A stretch of DNA of 64,000 nt from Turnera subulata (lineage: Eukaryota; Streptophyta; Magnoliopsida; Malpighiales; Passifloraceae): positions 1 to 64,000 of the forward strand of contig JAKUCV010005572.1 of NCBI GenBank assembly GCA_028386065.3. Direction: 5' to 3'. Positions 1-14,154 of this stretch are shown in pieces (the first letter of the stretch is position 1; each line of letters begins with the position of its first letter). The translations under genes were made by a program, and so were the position numbers. Under the pieces are notes generated by a model, which worked only from the letters and a program-made list of their open reading frames with translations, searched no databases and was not told the origin of the DNA.

Positions 1-381
1 TGTTGGAAGGAGGGAAGAAATTTAGGAGAAAATATTCCTTAATATTTTCTCAAATCCCCTCTTAAATTAGGGAGTGACAAAATAGTGAGAAAAAATACCT
101 TAGGGGTATTTTTGACAAACACTTGGGAAATACCTTGTGGGGCACTATTTTGGGTAGAACTCTAGGTTTGTTATACCCCTAAAATTTAGGGAAGTCTCTC
201 TTGTAAACCTACTATTTTTATAGTGGAAGTTTTTCCGGTGGGATCGGGATTGTGGACGTAGCCCGGAATTTGGGTGAACCACGTTAAATACTGTGTGTCA
301 TTTATCTCTTTTTGTTCTCCACTTGTTTATTTCCTTGTGAGGTGATATTATTTACGCAAGATAGTGCCACCGGGCCCAACA
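1..381 (+). mobile_element. Ty1-copia-type LTR (solo LTR or 3' LTR)
   Basis: The segment starts TGTTGG and ends CCAACA at 376-381, the short inverted termini of a plant copia LTR. The 3' part (about 240-300) has the typical GTGGACGTAGCC ... GAACCACGTTAAAT stretch found near the end of copia LTRs in the forward orientation. No primer-binding site follows 381, so it is not a 5' LTR. It is a solo LTR or the 3' LTR of an element lying left of the window. If it is solo, the TSD should be CTATG (382-386), but the left flank is outside the window. Confidence 0.8.
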
Positions 382-1240
382 CTATGAGCTTAAAGAATAT
401 TGTCAGATACCAAGAGCGAAGAACATACTCCATTAACTAGATTTTAGGCCGTGGTTTCTTCTCAAAGTCTTCTCTTCATAAATGTTTTTAGAATTTTTAC
501 AATTTGATTAGAAGATATAGATAGAAGCCATAGATTCCAGTATTATTTGCGATATGACATCTTACCTACTTTAGAATCACTTGAAAATTGGAGTGGATGG
601 ATATAGAATGTGACTCATTGCTCAACAAGATCTCCAGCAAAAGCTCAGACAAGGATGATTAACAAGTCTACTTGAGTATTCAATTTTGGGAAATAAATTA
701 TCAATTTTTCTGATACATGTCCTGAAAGAGAGACAAAATGCAGACACAAATAGAGGGAATTTAATCTTTTTAAAAAATATCTTAACAGATACTATTGATT
801 GTTAGAGCAGACAATATTCAGGTGAAAAAATATAAACGCCCAAGTGGAAAGATTATGTCCAACGCAACCCTACTATAGCCACAACTAGGGGGTCAAAATC
901 ATCAAATTTCAGCACTTGCATTAATTGGAAAGAATGCTATGCCCAGAATTTCAAGGAAAAGCAGAACATAATGCCTCATGGAAACTCGAGGACGGCAGGA
1001 CGCCAAAAGATTCAGAGGGCATAAAATTTTTGATAGAGAACTCATCAGTATTCAAACAGGAAGTATTCATTGGCTCCCAATCAAGTCCAGAACATTAACG
1101 TTGAACGAATGGTATCCCAATTTCAAAAATGAGAGCTTCCACAATTCAGTATCTTCAGCTGGCCAAGCTCATCAGTAGAAGGAACACATGGAACTAGATC
1201 ATTGAAGACACAGGCAAAAATATCAGTCTAATGACCATCC
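382..1240. other. Intergenic region and 3' flank of the CLMP1-like gene
   Basis: AT-rich sequence with no supported gene. The part next to 1240 should carry the 3' UTR of the minus-strand CLMP1-like gene. A 66-codon open frame at 978-1178 has no recognisable domain and is probably UTR or spacer. Confidence 0.5.
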
Positions 1241-3610
1241 TCATGCTTTATGGACCTCGTCGGACTTTTCTACTGAATTAACCTGACTAGTGTTTGCATT
1301 CTCAACCTTTTTCACATCTTCTGATGCATCGCCATTAGAGCAGTGGTTCTTCAGAACCATTGAAATGTCAGCCTCAGATGCTCCTGCAAGTCTAAAGCGC
1401 TCAACTGCAGCATCAAGGTTTTGCTTCCAACTATGCATCCCCAATTTGCATTCAACTTGGGATCGCTCAAAAAGCATGTTACCCCAGAAGAGATGGATCT
1501 GTGACCTCATTACTGCTGCTTGTTCAGCTGCTTCTTCTGCAGAAACCTCGCCTTGAAGAGCACTTTCAGAGGTCTCGTCTTCAACATTAGCTCCTTGTTT
1601 CTTTCTTCTTCTCAATGATTCTTCCTTTTTGTTTGCATTTGGGTCTTTTAGTTCATTAGCTTTCTGCTCCTCCAGCTTCTCCCACATCTCAGTGGCTGCT
1701 TTCATCTTCTCCTCAGCACTGTCAAAGAGTTCAAGCGTTTCCTTAGGATCCCAGCTTGAGAGATCAATTTTCTTAGCAAGTGCAAAAGACCAGTGAAGTT
1801 TGGCCATCTCGAATTGCTGCTGCCCCAGCGCTAGCAATCCCTCATAGAAGTCTGCCTTGATTGATAATGCCTCCTCATACTTCTCTCTGGCCAAAGAATA
1901 TTTATCCTTCACCCAATCATAAGCTATCTGAAGCTGTGCTGACACAGCCTCCTTTCCAGCAGATTCATCTAGAGGAATTCGTTTCCGCGCTGCACACATG
2001 TGAACATTACCCCAGTTGAAGAAAGCTAAAGCAGCCACCTCTTGGAACTTCGAGGCAGCCTTGTCAAATAGGCCTTGAGCTTCTTCACTCGTCACTGTCT
2101 CCTCAAGAGCCTCTGAACAGAGCTCCATCCCAAGCTCATGCAAGTCGATATGAGCATCAGGATCAATGCCAACATGAGTGCGGAAAAGCTGAGCAAACTC
2201 AAACAGCCAATCATCCATCTCTACTTCCTTGCTCTCCAGATCTTCTGCAGCTTCTGTTTTATCTTTAGGGACTTGTTTTTCTGACTTTTCAATTTGTGTA
2301 TCAGCCGCTTCCAAAACAGACTCACCAAGGGACGAATGAGACCCGCTATCATCTACCTTGGTCTCTTCACTCTCGTGAGGTTTCTCTTCCTCCTCCTCTT
2401 CCAGATATGGTGGCTCCTGCTCTGGACTCACCTCAACAACATGCAATCTCAACATCCCAGCAGAATCAGGTGCATCTGCATCAGGCTCCTTTGGCAGAAG
2501 ACTGTCCACTGAGGATTCCGCCAACCTGAGTTCAGACGTACATGTTATAGTGACCAAATCCCCATCATTGTCTTTATATTTGATCAAAACAGATTTCGAA
2601 GAGGGAAAACGCTTTCCAACAATCTCCCGTAAAACTTTAAAGTTACAATGGACAGGCATCTGGGCTAGCCTTATGTCATGATCATAAACAAGTTTCAGAG
2701 GCCTCTGCCGAACTTGGACCTCGGAGCCCTTCCCGTGAATGGGACGCAACCCTGATGAAGACAAGGGATGCTCAGATTTTCCATCCTTGCTTGGGTTAGA
2801 AACAGGTTTTGAAGAACCACCGGAGGGCTTCAACACAAATTTAGGCAAATGGGATTTGGTTTCAGGACCATTTTCAGAGGGCTGGTTAAGTTGAGGTTTT
2901 TCCAGCTTGGCAGTGGGGGATGCAACTGATCCCCCAGGCAGAGGTGGTGACTTCTTTGGCACAGGGCGGGCTGGCAAACAAGGTCCGAGACCGGCAATGG
3001 GAGCACCCCGAACTGCAGAAGCACCTAAGGCAGCAGGGGAGGGACGACTCTGGAGGTCCTGCTGAGCTTCTTGGCGAGGACCCAATGCAGTTCTGAGCCG
3101 GCGAGCAATCTCCAAAGCATCCCTGTGATTAGGGTCGGCACCCAACAAGACCTGAACATCCTGCATAGCCATTTCGTACTTGCCCAGAGCCTCAAATGCA
3201 CGAGCCCTACGGGTGAGGGCCCTCTCGAAGCGAGGCTGCAGCTGCAGTGCCATGCTACACTCGGCTATCACAGTCTCGTAGTTGGTGGGTTTCATTTGCA
3301 ACAGACAGGCAGCTCTGTTGCTGTGGAAGACAGCTCGGTCTGGGTGGTTCTTGGGGGTCAAGCGAAGGGCATTGTCGTACTGTTCAAGAGCCCCCACGTA
3401 GTCCTTGTTCTTGAACCTCCTGTTCCCTTCCTCTTTAAGCTCATGGGCTCTTTTCAAAAAGATTGAAGAATCCAAATCAACACTGCCATTAGCAACTGGG
3501 GGTGTTGGCGTTGAATTGGCATGGTTGCTGTTATCACCACCACCACCAGCAGCAGGTGTTTGGTTTGAACCACCACTACCCTTCTTTTTTCTGCCCCCAG
3601 ATTTCCCCAT
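1241..3610 (-). CDS. CLMP1: CLMP1-like (CLUMPED CHLOROPLASTS 1 / PHOX family) TPR and PB1 domain protein
   Basis: This is a single-exon gene of 789 codons. The start at 3610 gives the family N terminus MGKSGGRKKK. Visible parts in order: a Gly/Asn/Ser-rich head (about 10-45), a three-repeat TPR domain (about 50-175, FLKRAHELKEEGNRRFKNKD onward), a Pro/Ser-rich linker with RPSPAALGAS, a PB1 domain (about 302-395, RPLKLVYDHDIRLAQMP, with the acidic KYKDNDGDLVTI patch), an acidic stretch, and a C-terminal helical TPR-like region (about 470-740). Arabidopsis CLMP1 is a cytosolic chloroplast-periphery protein needed for chloroplast separation and distribution. PHOX relatives pair TPR with PB1 and are thought to bind chaperones. 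The role is inferred by orthology. Length fits the family (about 750 aa). Confidence 0.93.
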   Translation of the reverse strand: MGKSGGRKKKGSGGSNQTPAAGGGGDNSNHANSTPTPPVANGSVDLDSSIFLKRAHELKEEGNRRFKNKDYVGALEQYDNALRLTPKNHPDRAVFHSNRAACLLQMKPTNYETVIAECSMALQLQPRFERALTRRARAFEALGKYEMAMQDVQVLLGADPNHRDALEIARRLRTALGPRQEAQQDLQSRPSPAALGASAVRGAPIAGLGPCLPARPVPKKSPPLPGGSVASPTAKLEKPQLNQPSENGPETKSHLPKFVLKPSGGSSKPVSNPSKDGKSEHPLSSSGLRPIHGKGSEVQVRQRPLKLVYDHDIRLAQMPVHCNFKVLREIVGKRFPSSKSVLIKYKDNDGDLVTITCTSELRLAESSVDSLLPKEPDADAPDSAGMLRLHVVEVSPEQEPPYLEEEEEEKPHESEETKVDDSGSHSSLGESVLEAADTQIEKSEKQVPKDKTEAAEDLESKEVEMDDWLFEFAQLFRTHVGIDPDAHIDLHELGMELCSEALEETVTSEEAQGLFDKAASKFQEVAALAFFNWGNVHMCAARKRIPLDESAGKEAVSAQLQIAYDWVKDKYSLAREKYEEALSIKADFYEGLLALGQQQFEMAKLHWSFALAKKIDLSSWDPKETLELFDSAEEKMKAATEMWEKLEEQKANELKDPNANKKEESLRRRKKQGANVEDETSESALQGEVSAEEAAEQAAVMRSQIHLFWGNMLFERSQVECKLGMHSWKQNLDAAVERFRLAGASEADISMVLKNHCSNGDASEDVKKVENANTSQVNSVEKSDEVHKA

Positions 3611-5393
3611 ATAAAGTTTCTATTAGCTATTCCCCCAACTCTGTCTCTTGTCTTCAAAAGACTCAACAACCAAACCAAACCAAACCAGATAAATATGTCT
3701 TAAACCTCAAATATATCGAATCAAAACAAGATTGATAATCTCCCTACCTGAACAACCTACCCTTGCTAAGAGTAAAATATTATTAGCGACAGAGAAATAG
3801 AGGGATTCTTACTTACAGTAAATGAAGGAAAGCTTTAAAAAAAGTTGAAATCTTTAAAGCTTGTCAACTCTGGAAAGAGCAGAATTTTGATACAAGACAG
3901 CAAGAGGATGAGCGAAATGGGAATTGACCAATTATCCCAATAATTAAGGGAATAGATAAGAGTGAAAGAGAAAGAGAGAGAGAGAGAAGCGGAAATGGGG
4001 GAGGATGAAGAGGATGGGGGGGTTTTTGGAAAGCTGAAACCCTAGTTGGTGAGATGGATCAGTTTATTATTGGAATATTTTGGAATTTGAATGAATGATT
4101 TTGTTAAACAAAAAAAATATATCACCTGATATCCTTAGCCGTCGGATTGGAAAAAATACACCACATCTTGGGTAGGCCAATTTCAGAGAATCGTGGGCAA
4201 ACTGGTAATTTCGACCCCGGGGGTTCGTGTAGGGTTTACTGCCTATATAAATGTACCTCTAATGCGATGCCGCTGACAACTGCATTCGTTCTCGTGACGA
4301 CGGTTTATCTGCTTTATTAGCAAAGCAACCATCAAGAGATTTAAGCATATCGATCTCGTTTAGTTAGGTTTCTTCATGTTTGAGTGAGTCTAGGTTTGGC
4401 TGTTTCGTTGTCTTATGATTGATTGCTTTTGTTTTGTTTTCTTCTATGTTCTTCTTCTATCCTGTTTTGATGGTTGTTTTATTCTTTTAAAGCAAAAATC
4501 TATTGTTTGTTTTTGGGAGATGGTGGATTTGTGTGGAAAGCATATGCCTCTGTTCTCTTAAAAAGACTTGGAGGCTTGCAAAATGCCTCCTGGGTCGTGA
4601 AGAACAGCTAGGTAAATCAAGGCCGTGATATCGTTTCAGTCGTCATTCTTCGAATTGACGATTCGATTGTTGCACGTCTACATTCTTTTTTCTTATTACT
4701 TCTTCCGTTTTCATCTCTTAAAGACAACTTATGTCCTTTCCCCTCCGAATTTACTTGGTCTTATTGTTGGGCGAGATTTGTTTGTTTTACTGAAGCAAAT
4801 GTTAGATCCTCTTTTCTTATTTGGCTTATGTTCTTTTTACCCTTCAATCAGATTGCAGAAGTTCCCTGCTTCATTTTGATAATGAAAATGGAAGCAATTT
4901 TTGTCATTTAACTTCAAATAAAGCAAAAAAAGCAATCAATTTTTTGTTAGATTTTTGTCACCTTATCTCTGCTTGTACATTTTGCGGGGATTTTGTTTTA
5001 TCAATTCGTGCTCTTATGTTTTGGTTTTAATGCTATCATGGGATGCTTGAATCTGTTGCTAGAACATCGGGACTATGATTCGACAATTTCTTTTCAAAAC
5101 AGTGAATCCTTTGCTAGATCAAACCTAAGTTAAAAGTGTACGTTTTCATATTTGACAATAGAAGCTAAGCTGAAACCATTCTGCTTAAAGTTTCTCCGTC
5201 AGGCGAACCAAGTTCATTTGGAGAGGCGTATGAATATAAAAAAGAGCAAGTCTCTGGAAAGAGAGGCAAAACAATGAGTCATTCTTTCTACAAAATAAGC
5301 TGCTAGACTGATAATAAGCAAAAAGGGCTAGACATTGGGGATGTCTCAACTCTACTAATCATAACAATGAAGCAGCAACTACAAATCCAACAT
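3611..5393. other. Intergenic region; probable divergent promoter
   Basis: It contains the 5' flank of the minus-strand CLMP1-like gene, with CT/GA-rich stretches and an AAACCCTAG element near 4037-4045, and a plus-facing telo-box/TATA pair near 4231-4250 (separate entry). From about 4260 to 5390 there are only T-rich short frames and no recognisable protein. A perfect 6-bp hairpin, GGAGGC/GCCTCC, lies near 4570-4590. The region looks like an untranslated transcript, an intron-like stretch or plain spacer. Confidence 0.4.
4231..4250 (+). promoter_or_regulatory. Telo-box plus TATA box facing right
   Basis: TAGGGTTT (the telo-box in reverse) is followed about 6 bases later by CTATATAAATG. In plants this pairing is common in promoters of ribosomal-protein, translation and snoRNA genes. 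No ORF follows within 1 kb, so the transcript, if any, may be noncoding. The motifs are seen directly; activity is inference. Confidence 0.35.
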
Positions 5394-8534
<3,141 letters not shown>

Positions 8535-8551
8535 ATTAAATCCAAGTTGTT
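8535..8551. repeat. Target-site duplication of L1 LINE A, left copy
   Basis: ATTAAATCCAAGTTGTT here is repeated exactly at 23311-23327 directly after the LINE poly(A) tail. It is a 17-bp TSD of the size expected for target-primed reverse transcription, and it fixes both ends of the element. Confidence 0.95.
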
Positions 8552-8617
8552 AAGTAAGTACTCAAAAACCCTAGCGTGCCTCCTAAGTTTTCGCAAGGGT
8601 GTTTGATAGGGTCTACA

Positions 8618-9809
8618 TGAGTAGTGCGCCGTCCCAGGGCGGGGACTCACACCCGCCGGCGAAGGCCCCTCCGGATGGGTCTAGGGAGGAGGCTATGGCA
8701 CAGGCGGAGGATGTTGTGCCTCAAGCAGCATCTGGTCAGAAATCGTTTCGTGATGTTCTTGGCTCGGCTGCGCCGTGGAATGGCTTGGAGATTGATACAT
8801 AACTGGAACCACTAGAGGGTGATGTGGTGTCGGAGATGACGGAGAGAGGGCCGGTTGTCCGCCTTTTCGATAAGTTCTGCGCCCGTATTCACAAACAGTG
8901 GAAGGATACTGTCATCGTGAAGTTATGGGGTCATACGCTAGGTTACAGGATGTTGTGTAATCGTCTGCAGCGTTTATGGGGACTGCGTGGTGGTTTTCGG
9001 ATCATAGACTTGGATCACAATTACTATCTGGTTAAATTGGCTGATGGGCATGATTGTCTTCGGGTAATGACGGGGGGGCCTTAGGTGATTCTTGATCATT
9101 ACATCACTGTTGAGCCATGGCAGCCCAATTTTGACCCGGCGGCGCATAGGGTAACCTCCGTTGTGGCTTGGGTGCGGGTACCGGGACTTTCAACGGAGTT
9201 GTATCAACAGGCTATCCTGCGAGAGGTCTGCAACCGTATTGGCAGGATGATTTGGGTGGATTATTCGACCTAGAAAACAGAGAGAGGTCGATTTGCAAAA
9301 GTTGCTGTTGAACTTGATATTTCCAAACCGTTGGAGACTGAGACCTGTGTGGATGGGGTGTGGCACCCTACTAAATATGAAAGTTTGCCTCAGGTTTGTT
9401 TTAGTTGTGGTAGGGCTGGGCATCTCTTGGCTCACTGTCCGGCTGGTATTCCTACTTCTGTGCCTTCGGGGGAGAGTGGGGGTCTACCTGCAGGGTCGAC
9501 ACAGATGGCGGCTGCGCCTAGACCTCCTGTAGTAAACACTGAAGGGGCTGTGGGGGGTTCTGCGGTGGGTCCCAATCCAAAGTATGGCGAATGGATCCTT
9601 ATGCCACCTAGGACCCGCTCGGCTAACAAAAAGATAAGCCATGGATCCCAGGACAATAGGAAGGAAGGACATAAGGGTTTGCAGAAGGGGCGAATGATCA
9701 GATTTAGTGCGAGGCCGAGGGCGAGGGCGCAGCTGGTGATGAGGCAAACACAAATTAACAAGCAGGGGCGAATGATCAGATTTAGTGCGAGGAAGGTGCT
9801 GAATAATAG
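8618..9809 (+). pseudogene. LINE A ORF1: nucleic-acid-binding protein with CCHC zinc knuckle
   Basis: One reading frame runs from the ATG at 8618 (MSSAPSQGGD) through three stops: TAA 8800-8802, TAG 9082-9084 and TAG 9271-9273. It encodes a DUF4283-like region (RLFDKFCARIHKQWKDTVIV ... DHYITVEPWQPNFDP) and the zinc knuckle CFSCGRAGHLLAHC (CX2CX4HX4C, about 9397-9438). Plant L1 ORF1 proteins bind the LINE RNA. Each stop can be read as a single C-to-T or G-to-A change from a Gln or Trp codon. The frame runs into the LTR insertion at 9810. Confidence 0.88.
9687..9792 (+). repeat. 28-bp direct repeat pair within LINE A ORF1
   Basis: A 28-bp unit beginning GGGGCGAATGATCAGATTTA occurs at 9687-9714 and again at 9765-9792, so the peptide GRMIRFSAR appears twice. 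The spacing of 78 nt keeps the frame. It is a short tandem duplication close to the LTR insertion point. Confidence 0.85.
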
Positions 9810-11858
9810 TGTAACAGCCCGGGTAAAATTTGGATTTTTACCGGGACCGTTAAAGTCGTTATACAGTGAATTACCGAATGAATTAATCTCGGGTAACTAA
9901 TTCGAGGTAAATCGGTAGTCGTTTTTCGAAACTGAGAATTTTCCCGCGCTCGGGAGTGTCTTCCTAACTAACCGAGCCTCGGTTTTCAGTTCCGAGACTT
10001 GGACGACGTTCAGGAGGATTAATCGGATTTTCCGAGCCCAAGTTGTATTTTTGGACTCGGGACGGAATTTGTCGGAAAGACGGGAGTATCCCTGCGTTTA
10101 CGAGATTCCGACGCGAGAATCCGGACGGCCGAATGTTGTTGCCCCGAGCCACTCTCCTTCCTTCTTTTTCCTTCCTCTTCCTCTTTCCCGGCAACGTTTC
10201 TTCTCTTTCCCGGGTTTTCCTTCAGCCACGCGGGCCCCACTTTCCCCTCTTCTTTCCTTTCTTTCCCTTCCTTTTCTTTTCTCCTTTCTTTCTTTTCTTC
10301 TCCATTTTTCTTTTTCCCAGCCGCCGGCCCACCCTTCCTTTTCGTTTTCTACCCGTGACTTTCTTCTTGTTTTCTTTCTTGTTTCTTTCCCCTTTTCCTT
10401 ACTCTCTTCCTCCTCTCTCCCTCACGTTCCATTTCTCCTGCCTCAATCAACACCATCTCTCACTTTCTCCTGCCATCATCATCTTCATCACTCTTCTTCT
10501 TCCTCTTTCTCTTCTGCTTTCCTCTTCCCCTTACCCGATCCCTCACACCCATCTCTCTTTCCCTTCCTTCTTCTTCTCCTTTCCTTCCTCCTCCTTCTCC
10601 CCTTTTCCTTCCTTCTCCGGCCGACCCTGCCCCTGCCGCCCCTCCCCTTCCTCGCCTGACCCGACAGCCCCACAGCCGCTGCCCCTGCTGCCAACAACGC
10701 CACCTCTACCTCGTCGCCGCTCGCCTGCAGCCGGCCTCTTCCCCGCGTCGTGGCTTGCTACGAGTCACAGCCGCCGGTCCTGCTGTCTCACTTCCCTCTC
10801 CAAGCCGTCGCCGCCGCCGCACCAAGTCAGACGAGCCGCCAGCACTCTCTTCCTTCCTCCTCACTGAAGCCACCCTTCGCCGTTGCCCCGTCCTCGATCT
10901 GCTGCTCAAGCCGCCGCCCTACTCTGCGTGACTGTCGCCGCATCTTCTTCAGCAACCGCCGCCATTGACGCCGGGTAGCAGAATGACAAGCCGCCCCTCC
11001 TCTCTTTCCTGTTACTGCCAAATAGCAACTCACCCTAGGAGCAGTGCTGCTGTGCCGATGGTGGGTTGTTGTTTTTGGGTTGATGGTTTTGTGATGTGAG
11101 CAGTGAGCAATTGTTGGGATGATGATGTTGGATTGCAACTTATTCGGTGGAGGGTAATGGAACAATGGAGATGGTGGCCACTGGTCATGGCAGCATCAAT
11201 TGTGGGTGAAGGAGACGATGCTTGGGTAAGGAAACGACGACGTTTCTTAATAGGCTTGGGCAATTTTGGGTTGCTTCATGGGCCTATTGACTTTGTTTGG
11301 GGCTTAACAAAAACGAATAATTGGACTTGGGACAGTAATTGGCAGGCTAAATATTCTGGGAATTAAGTAGGAAATTAATAAGTTGGTTTAGCAAAATAAT
11401 TACCTCCTGAATAACAATCTATATGTTAAATTATATATGGCCTAGTATGACTAACAACCTTGGTGGGTAAAATACAGTAAATAATTCCACTAATAATATG
11501 CTAAGGATAATAACCCGATAATTGGACTAACCCTACGGTTTGATATTCGTAATGTAATAAACCTCAGATGATAGCTTGAAACAATTTTCCTTTAAATATT
11601 TTATACGTAATAAATATTTTGATAAAACACCATCGGGTACATCATTTCTTAACAGTTATATTATTTTCACCTATAAGATTTATTAGTACGAACTATATTG
11701 ATCTACCAAGGTACTATATACATGCGTTAATCTATTAAATTATAGTGTTATTAAGATCCTTACTTTACTTGCAATTATCGGTCGTACCTGTATATTTGTG
11801 TACTTATAAATGTTATTATTATTATTTTTGCAAACATCTCGATGAAATTATTTTATAC

Positions 11859-11885
11859 TATATATATATATATATATATATATAT
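11859..11885. repeat. (TA)n microsatellite
   Basis: About 13 TA repeats inside the 5' LTR. Confidence 0.9.
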
Positions 11886-12612
11886 TGGTTATATTAATTT
11901 CTCATCGATGGAAGTATTTCCCCATTTAATGGATTTATTATGGATAAGCCGAATAATAAATTAATCTCATGCATTGCATTCTTTGATGTGCATTTTAAGT
12001 GATTGTATGTGTTGACATGATATAGGGTATGAAGGTTGATTGGATAATAGTTTCAGAGGCATACCAGATGAGGATGGATAAACCTTGATATGTGCCCGTA
12101 ATACTGTGTATGCTTTGTTGCTTGATTGAACCGTTGAAATGATTCTTGTTAGTTATTTGATTGCCATGAATGTTGTTGCTGTTGCTGGGCTGTGTGGATT
12201 GATCATGTGGATACTGTGAATAATTGTTGTACTGTTAATTGTGTGTAATTAGTGATATGAAATTGCGGATTGGTTGAGCTTGAGAATTTATCTGTGATGA
12301 TTATGACTACTATGATGTTGTTGCTGCGTGCTTTGTGTTCGATAGAATTGTAGAGATGTTGATTGCCGGCTGTTTGACTGTTGTGGTTATCATTGGTGAT
12401 GTTAGACTGTGAAATTGGTTTTGTGATAATGTGTAGAGAATAATGATGAACTGGTCTATGGTCGATGTGGATAATTGAGGAAAGAATAACGAGTATTGGA
12501 AACGGAATTGGATTTGATTATGAGATGATGTAATTGTCACTTGGAAAGTAGTGGTACGACTAGATGGTTAGAGACTAGTTCTGTGGTGTCTTGCCAGAGG
12601 GTTTGTTGGTTG

Positions 12613-12745
12613 GGGGTGTTGACCCCGGATTTGTGATATTGGGATGTTGATCCCGGATTTGTGATATTGGGATGTTGATCCCGGATTTGAGATATTGGGA
12701 TGTTGATCCCGGATTTGAGATATGGGGATGTTGATCCCGGATTGT
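12613..12745 (+). repeat. 28-bp tandem repeat, about five copies
   Basis: The unit GGGATGTTGATCCCGGATTT plus (G)TGATATT is repeated about five times with a few substitutions (first copy GACCCC, later copies GAGATATT). It lies within the 5' LTR. Each unit contains the short palindromic core GGGATGTTGATCCC. Confidence 0.92.
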
Positions 12746-13420
12746 GGTGGGGCCTGGCATCCAGAATTAGTTAATAACCAGGTACGACCCTAGCTTGTCC
12801 AGTGACGGGGCCCGGAAGATAAAATTGGTAATAAAAATAATTAAGCATTCATCGGTCCTGATATAGTTGTTATGGTAATTTACTTGTGAAGTGATTGGTT
12901 GAGCTTGATATGATTTGGTGAGAGTCCTCTGTCGTGTTGTTGCGATGATTTCCTCTGTTGTGATGTTTGAGTGGTAATCCACTATTATGTTGTTTGTGAT
13001 AGATTCATCTGATTTGATTGTTGTGTTTATCTCGAAAGTATTATGGTTGAATATATCACTGTTTATCTTTCGTCGGTGAGCACTTCGGACTCACCCCTCG
13101 CCTGCGGGGTTTCATCCCGTAGGATGAGTTGTTCATGTACAGGCTTGGTGCATTCCAGACAGGCTGCAGCGTTTCCCTTGGACAGGCTTGGATCCATAGC
13201 TTGCATGTGTCGCATACAGTGTTAGTGAGTTTAAGTCTTCCGCTGTGCATATTGTTATTGTTGTTGGGCCATTGGGCCAGTTTCATTATTATTGATGTTA
13301 CTGATGTTGGGCCGAGTTATTTTACTTCACACTGTATGCTTGGGCTTTGTTGGGTCGGGTGGTCACAGTTCCGGCACGTGTTTACTGTGTACGGTAAATA
13401 CGGGTCGGGGCGTCTCATTT

Positions 13421-13434
13421 TGGTAGCGGAGCGG
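13421..13434 (+). promoter_or_regulatory. Putative primer-binding site of the LTR element
   Basis: TGGTAGCGGAGCGG starts 3 bases after the LTR end. It resembles the initiator-Met tRNA primer site TGGTATCAGAGC used by most plant LTR elements, with three mismatches. Position supports the call; the mismatches suggest decay or another primer. Confidence 0.55.
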
Positions 13435-13736
13435 GCGTTAGGTCTTGTCGGGCAGTCTATGTGTGTTGTTGTCTTGTTTGTATAGTTCGCTCCAGTTGTT
13501 TATTATTTTATATCATATTAGTTAAGTGCATTATGGATCCAGTCAAGGGACGCCAGCTGTCGCGGAACATACACATATGAGGTAAATGATGCTATAAATA
13601 TGCGAAAATACAAATATTATTGATATTGATAATACTGGAAGTACAACAGAAGTACTACATTGACATCTGATATTTTATAAAAATAAAGGGAAATATTACA
13701 TGGATTTTTGATAATTTATAAAAATAGAAAATACAA

Positions 13737-14063
13737 TTAACGGTTCGCAACGACGTTGACACGGAAACTGTTTGCATCACTGTTGATGTTGACCGTGACC
13801 CTATCGCTCCAAGAGAACCACATGCCGCCTCTGTCGCGCTGGCCAGGAATCTCGAACCGGTTAGCTTGAGGGAACCGGAGTGGAATCAGACCATGATCGT
13901 CTCGTAGTTGCCACTGCGTCTCCGTCAGAAGAACCATATTGGGCTTGTACTGGTTCTTCAAGTCCCTCAAAGTACGCAAGAATTCTTGGGCACGTCTTGC
14001 AACTCTTCTGCAGTTCCACACCAGTAGCCGTACCTTTGGCCAGGTTGGAGGTAGCCGAGTCAT
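13737..14063 (-). CDS. Antisense ORF with N-terminal LINE-type endonuclease (EEP) similarity, 108 aa
   Basis: The frame from the ATG at 14063 has KVRLLVWNCRR and NMVLLTETQ. These match the first two blocks of the L1 endonuclease/exonuclease/phosphatase fold (LVWNCRG ... LTET, carrying the catalytic Asn and Glu), followed by GGMWFSWSDRVTVNIN, the third block. The rest of the fold is absent, so a working nuclease is unlikely. It lies antisense inside the LTR element, downstream of the 87-aa antisense ORF. It may be a captured LINE fragment or part of a longer spliced antisense gene. It is not the missing endonuclease of LINE A, since it sits well inside the LTR element. Confidence 0.6.
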   Translation of the reverse strand: MTRLPPTWPKVRLLVWNCRRVARRAQEFLRTLRDLKNQYKPNMVLLTETQWQLRDDHGLIPLRFPQANRFEIPGQRDRGGMWFSWSDRVTVNINSDANSFRVNVVANR

Positions 14064-14154
14064 TCTGGGTATGCTCTAGGCTGTCATTGCGAGCTGGTAG
14101 TAAGCACCTTGCTCCACAGTCTGGCAAGTGGACTCCAGATTGAACTCTTGAAGC

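Larger units (their letters stand above)
9810..13417 (+). repeat. 5' LTR (3.6 kb) of the non-autonomous element
   Basis: Its first 480 bp match 15895-16374 almost exactly, which identifies it as an LTR. From about 10160 to 10720 it is strongly polypyrimidine (CTT/TCC-rich), followed by GCC-rich sequence to about 10980. That composition creates long Ser/Pro/Phe-rich open frames that I do not regard as genes. It ends GGGGCGTCTCA at 13417. The first bases of the two LTR copies differ at several sites, so the insertion is not very recent. Confidence 0.88.

Noticed and set aside
4505..4605. Possible H/ACA snoRNA (hairpin GGAGGC/GCCTCC followed by AACA)
   Set aside because: The second hairpin lacks a symmetric guide pocket and the first hairpin is unconvincing; only a short perfect stem is supported.
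10043..10867. Long plus-strand open frames (up to 274 codons) rich in Ser, Pro and Phe
   Set aside because: They result from the polypyrimidine stretch of the LTR, occur in several overlapping frames, and have no domain or plausible start context.
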